From Zobellia russellii (GTDB lineage: Bacteria > Bacteroidota > Bacteroidia > Flavobacteriales > Flavobacteriaceae): a stretch of 64,000 nt of DNA. A program made the position numbers and the translations under genes. Under the pieces are notes generated by a model, which saw only the letters and a list, made by a program, of their open reading frames with translations, was not told the DNA's origin and ran no database searches. Location of the stretch: NCBI RefSeq assembly GCF_018728565.1, contig NZ_JACSOI010000012.1, forward strand, positions 46,474-110,473, read 5' to 3'. Below, one piece after another: positions 62,638 through 64,000 of the stretch. Numbering within the stretch: position 1 is the stretch's first letter; each line of letters begins with the position of its first letter.

Positions 62638-62773
62638 TTTGCCAACAAGGTATAAAAATAAAAGCGGCCTTGGTGCTTAATCAAAGTCGCTTATATATAT
62701 TTACGGTAGGTCTTAAACAGAAAGTTAAGCCTTTCAAAATCCGCTACTATTTTTATACGAGACGTTGGCAATA
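62638..62773 (+). repeat. attC-like recombination site I
   Basis: In order: TTTGCCAAC (62638-62646); spacer AAG; left arm GTATAAAAATAAAAGCGG (62650-62667); the inner TTGGTGCTTAATCAAAGTCG, shared with site F; right arm CCGCTACTATTTTTATAC (62741-62758); a 5-nt spacer GAGAC; and GTTGGCAATA (62764-62773). The arms are complementary at 16 of 18 positions. Confidence 0.85.
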
Positions 62774-62790
62774 ATGTCTAAAAAAACTCA

Positions 62791-63900
62791 ATGACACCAT
62801 TTCAAATTACATTTCACTTCTTGAATAATCAACGGAAGATTGAACAACTCGAGAAATCATTTATAGCAATAGATGAACAGCTTGAGTTATTTGAAAAACA
62901 ACATTCGAGTACAATTAAAAATTATTTAAAAAGTTGGCAAGAAGAATTAGACGCTTTAACTGAACGATATAAAAAATCGGAAAAAAGTGCTCAACAAAAA
63001 TATGATGAAACAATTGGAGATAGTGACCCTAACGACCAAAACAACATTGCTTACGCTACTCATATTTCAGGAATAGACTATTTAGCACACAAAAAACAAG
63101 AGGATATTGAAGAGATAAAAGCTAAATATTCAGATTTTTTAGACCTTTTTAGTAAGTCTACCTTAATTGGACTTTACTCATTAAATGAAAATTTTTTAAG
63201 TAAAATATGTGAGTTGTCTTCTCAAACATTTGCAAAAAAAATAAAGCTTTCACATTTTAGTCAGAGAGATTATCTACTATCATCATTTAATTATTTAGAA
63301 TTGGTTATAGATATACCAATTGAACCATTTGAAAAGTATATATCCAAACTAAAAGATATTCAATCCATAAGAAATAAAATAATTCACGAAGGCTCTGAAA
63401 TTAAAGACAGGTCGATTTTAAAAACCATAGAGAAGTATTCACCGAATTTTTTATATGACCAAGAAAAGGAGTTTTTAAGAATTGTCAGTTCTAATTTCAA
63501 TAAAGACTTTTTTGAACTATTAAAAAACCTTTATCAAGAATTATTATGGCAATTAGAGGAAAGACAAAAATATAAAACTATAAAAAATATACTTGAAAAT
63601 TGGTTTGGACTAATTCAGGGAAAAATAACAATATCAGAAGTCAATTCAACTAAAACATCAAGTAAAAAAAGAACGATTGATTTTAAAATTAGCTCAGATA
63701 ATGAGAAAATTCCAGAACTGAATGGAAAGTTGTCTTTAACGAGTAATAAAGGCTACAAAGTTGAAATAATTGACCAATCTGAAAATGAATTGATTAAAGA
63801 ACTTCTCGAAGCAGAAAAGGATTTAATTAATTTAAATTTAGAATTAAAAACCTTTATGACTTTTGACAAAAATTTAGACATTAGATTATTAATTTATTAA
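62791..63900 (+). CDS. Coiled-coil cassette protein with HEPN-like RxxxxH motif
   Basis: This 369-residue protein has an N-terminal coiled coil (about 10-115), a helical middle with SIRNKIIHEG at about 192-201 (Arg194 to His199, the RxxxxH pattern of HEPN ribonucleases) and a C-terminal beta/helical part. It may be an RNase acting in defence or stress; no partner antitoxin is adjacent. It is bracketed by GTTGGCAATA (62764-62773) and TATTGCCAAC (63908-63917). Confidence 0.68.
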   Translation: MTPFQITFHFLNNQRKIEQLEKSFIAIDEQLELFEKQHSSTIKNYLKSWQEELDALTERYKKSEKSAQQKYDETIGDSDPNDQNNIAYATHISGIDYLAHKKQEDIEEIKAKYSDFLDLFSKSTLIGLYSLNENFLSKICELSSQTFAKKIKLSHFSQRDYLLSSFNYLELVIDIPIEPFEKYISKLKDIQSIRNKIIHEGSEIKDRSILKTIEKYSPNFLYDQEKEFLRIVSSNFNKDFFELLKNLYQELLWQLEERQKYKTIKNILENWFGLIQGKITISEVNSTKTSSKKRTIDFKISSDNEKIPELNGKLSLTSNKGYKVEIIDQSENELIKELLEAEKDLINLNLELKTFMTFDKNLDIRLLIY

Positions 63901-63907
63901 AAAACAC

Positions 63908-64000
63908 TATTGCCAACAATGGCTCCTATGAAAAGCCCTAGGCCAGTTCTCTAAAGATAATATTTTATTTTTTATTAGTCCATAATGTTGATTTTGGGGT
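63908..64000 (+). repeat. Start of a further attC-like site, cut by the window end
   Basis: TATTGCCAAC (63908-63917) closes the module of the preceding gene. The following sequence, GGCTCCTATGAAAAGCCCTAG, differs from the arms of the other sites, and the right part is outside the window. The array therefore probably goes on. Confidence 0.6.

Noticed and set aside
58368..64000. A classical integron with intI and standard attC
   Set aside because: The boxes GTTGGCA and TGCCAAC do not fit GTTRRRY/RYYYAAC, the sites are longer than most attC, and the recombinase appears to lack the IntI insertion. I describe it as integron-like only.

Overview
The window looks like the chromosome of a marine Flavobacteriaceae species (Bacteroidota). 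It has low GC, SusC/SusD outer-membrane pairs, a FISUMP-domain protein, FecI/FecR-controlled TonB receptors, DUF4625 lipoproteins and polymerase-V-type umuDC. I cannot name the genus from sequence alone.

Layout. (1) 24-18319 is an 18.3-kb integrative island. It is bounded by 40-bp direct repeats (24-63 and 18280-18319) and carries a tyrosine integrase at its left end. Its left part holds genes separated by attC-like elements: a lipoprotein, a FISUMP protein, an isochorismatase-like hydrolase, SigZ and PhzF. Its right part holds two AraC-led clusters with small redox or hydrolase enzymes, two Crp/Fnr regulators and DoxX-type membrane proteins. (2) 18320-20989 starts with wreckage of a second integrase or island, followed by small genes for an NTF2-like protein, a cupin and an esterase. 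(3) 21226-33499, minus strand, is a starch/alpha-glucan utilisation locus: SusC, SusD, SusE/F, a lipoprotein alpha-amylase fused to SusE/F-type modules, a membrane AraC regulator with two extracytoplasmic starch-binding-like domains, and a SusA-type GH13 enzyme. (4) 34001-42939 holds stress and housekeeping genes: Pmp3, DUF2383, MscS, a umuD-like gene with no protease residues plus umuC behind a 40-bp inverted repeat, an FAD protein, a CPA1 antiporter and a response regulator. (5) 43284-53151 is a phosphodiester-scavenging locus: FecI-FecR-SusC-SusD, two GDPD enzymes and a purple-acid-phosphatase-like enzyme. (6) 53644-58263 is a metal (probably zinc) locus: a His/Cys small protein, a ZnuD-like TonB receptor, a 7-bp x10 tandem repeat, two His-rich DUF4625 lipoproteins and a PhoA C-terminal fragment. 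(7) 58368-64000 is an integron-like system: a XerD-like tyrosine recombinase divergent from an array of gene modules separated by large palindromic recombination-site-like elements.

The most interesting signal is in (7) and in the left of (1). Each module is bounded by its own 9-12-bp complementary pair: GTT... just before the gene and ...AAC just after it. Examples are GTTAGCACAC/GTGTGCTAAC, GTTGGCAACA/TGTTGCCAAC and GTTGGCAATA/TATTGCCAAC. Between modules lie 120-190-bp sites with conserved arms (GTATATAAAACATAGC / GCTACGTTTCATATAC), a 3-nt spacer on the left, a 5-6-nt spacer on the right and an inner hairpin. This is the geometry expected of integron cassettes whose attC site is restored on circularisation. 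However, the core does not fit the GTTRRRY consensus and the recombinase appears to lack the extra IntI segment.
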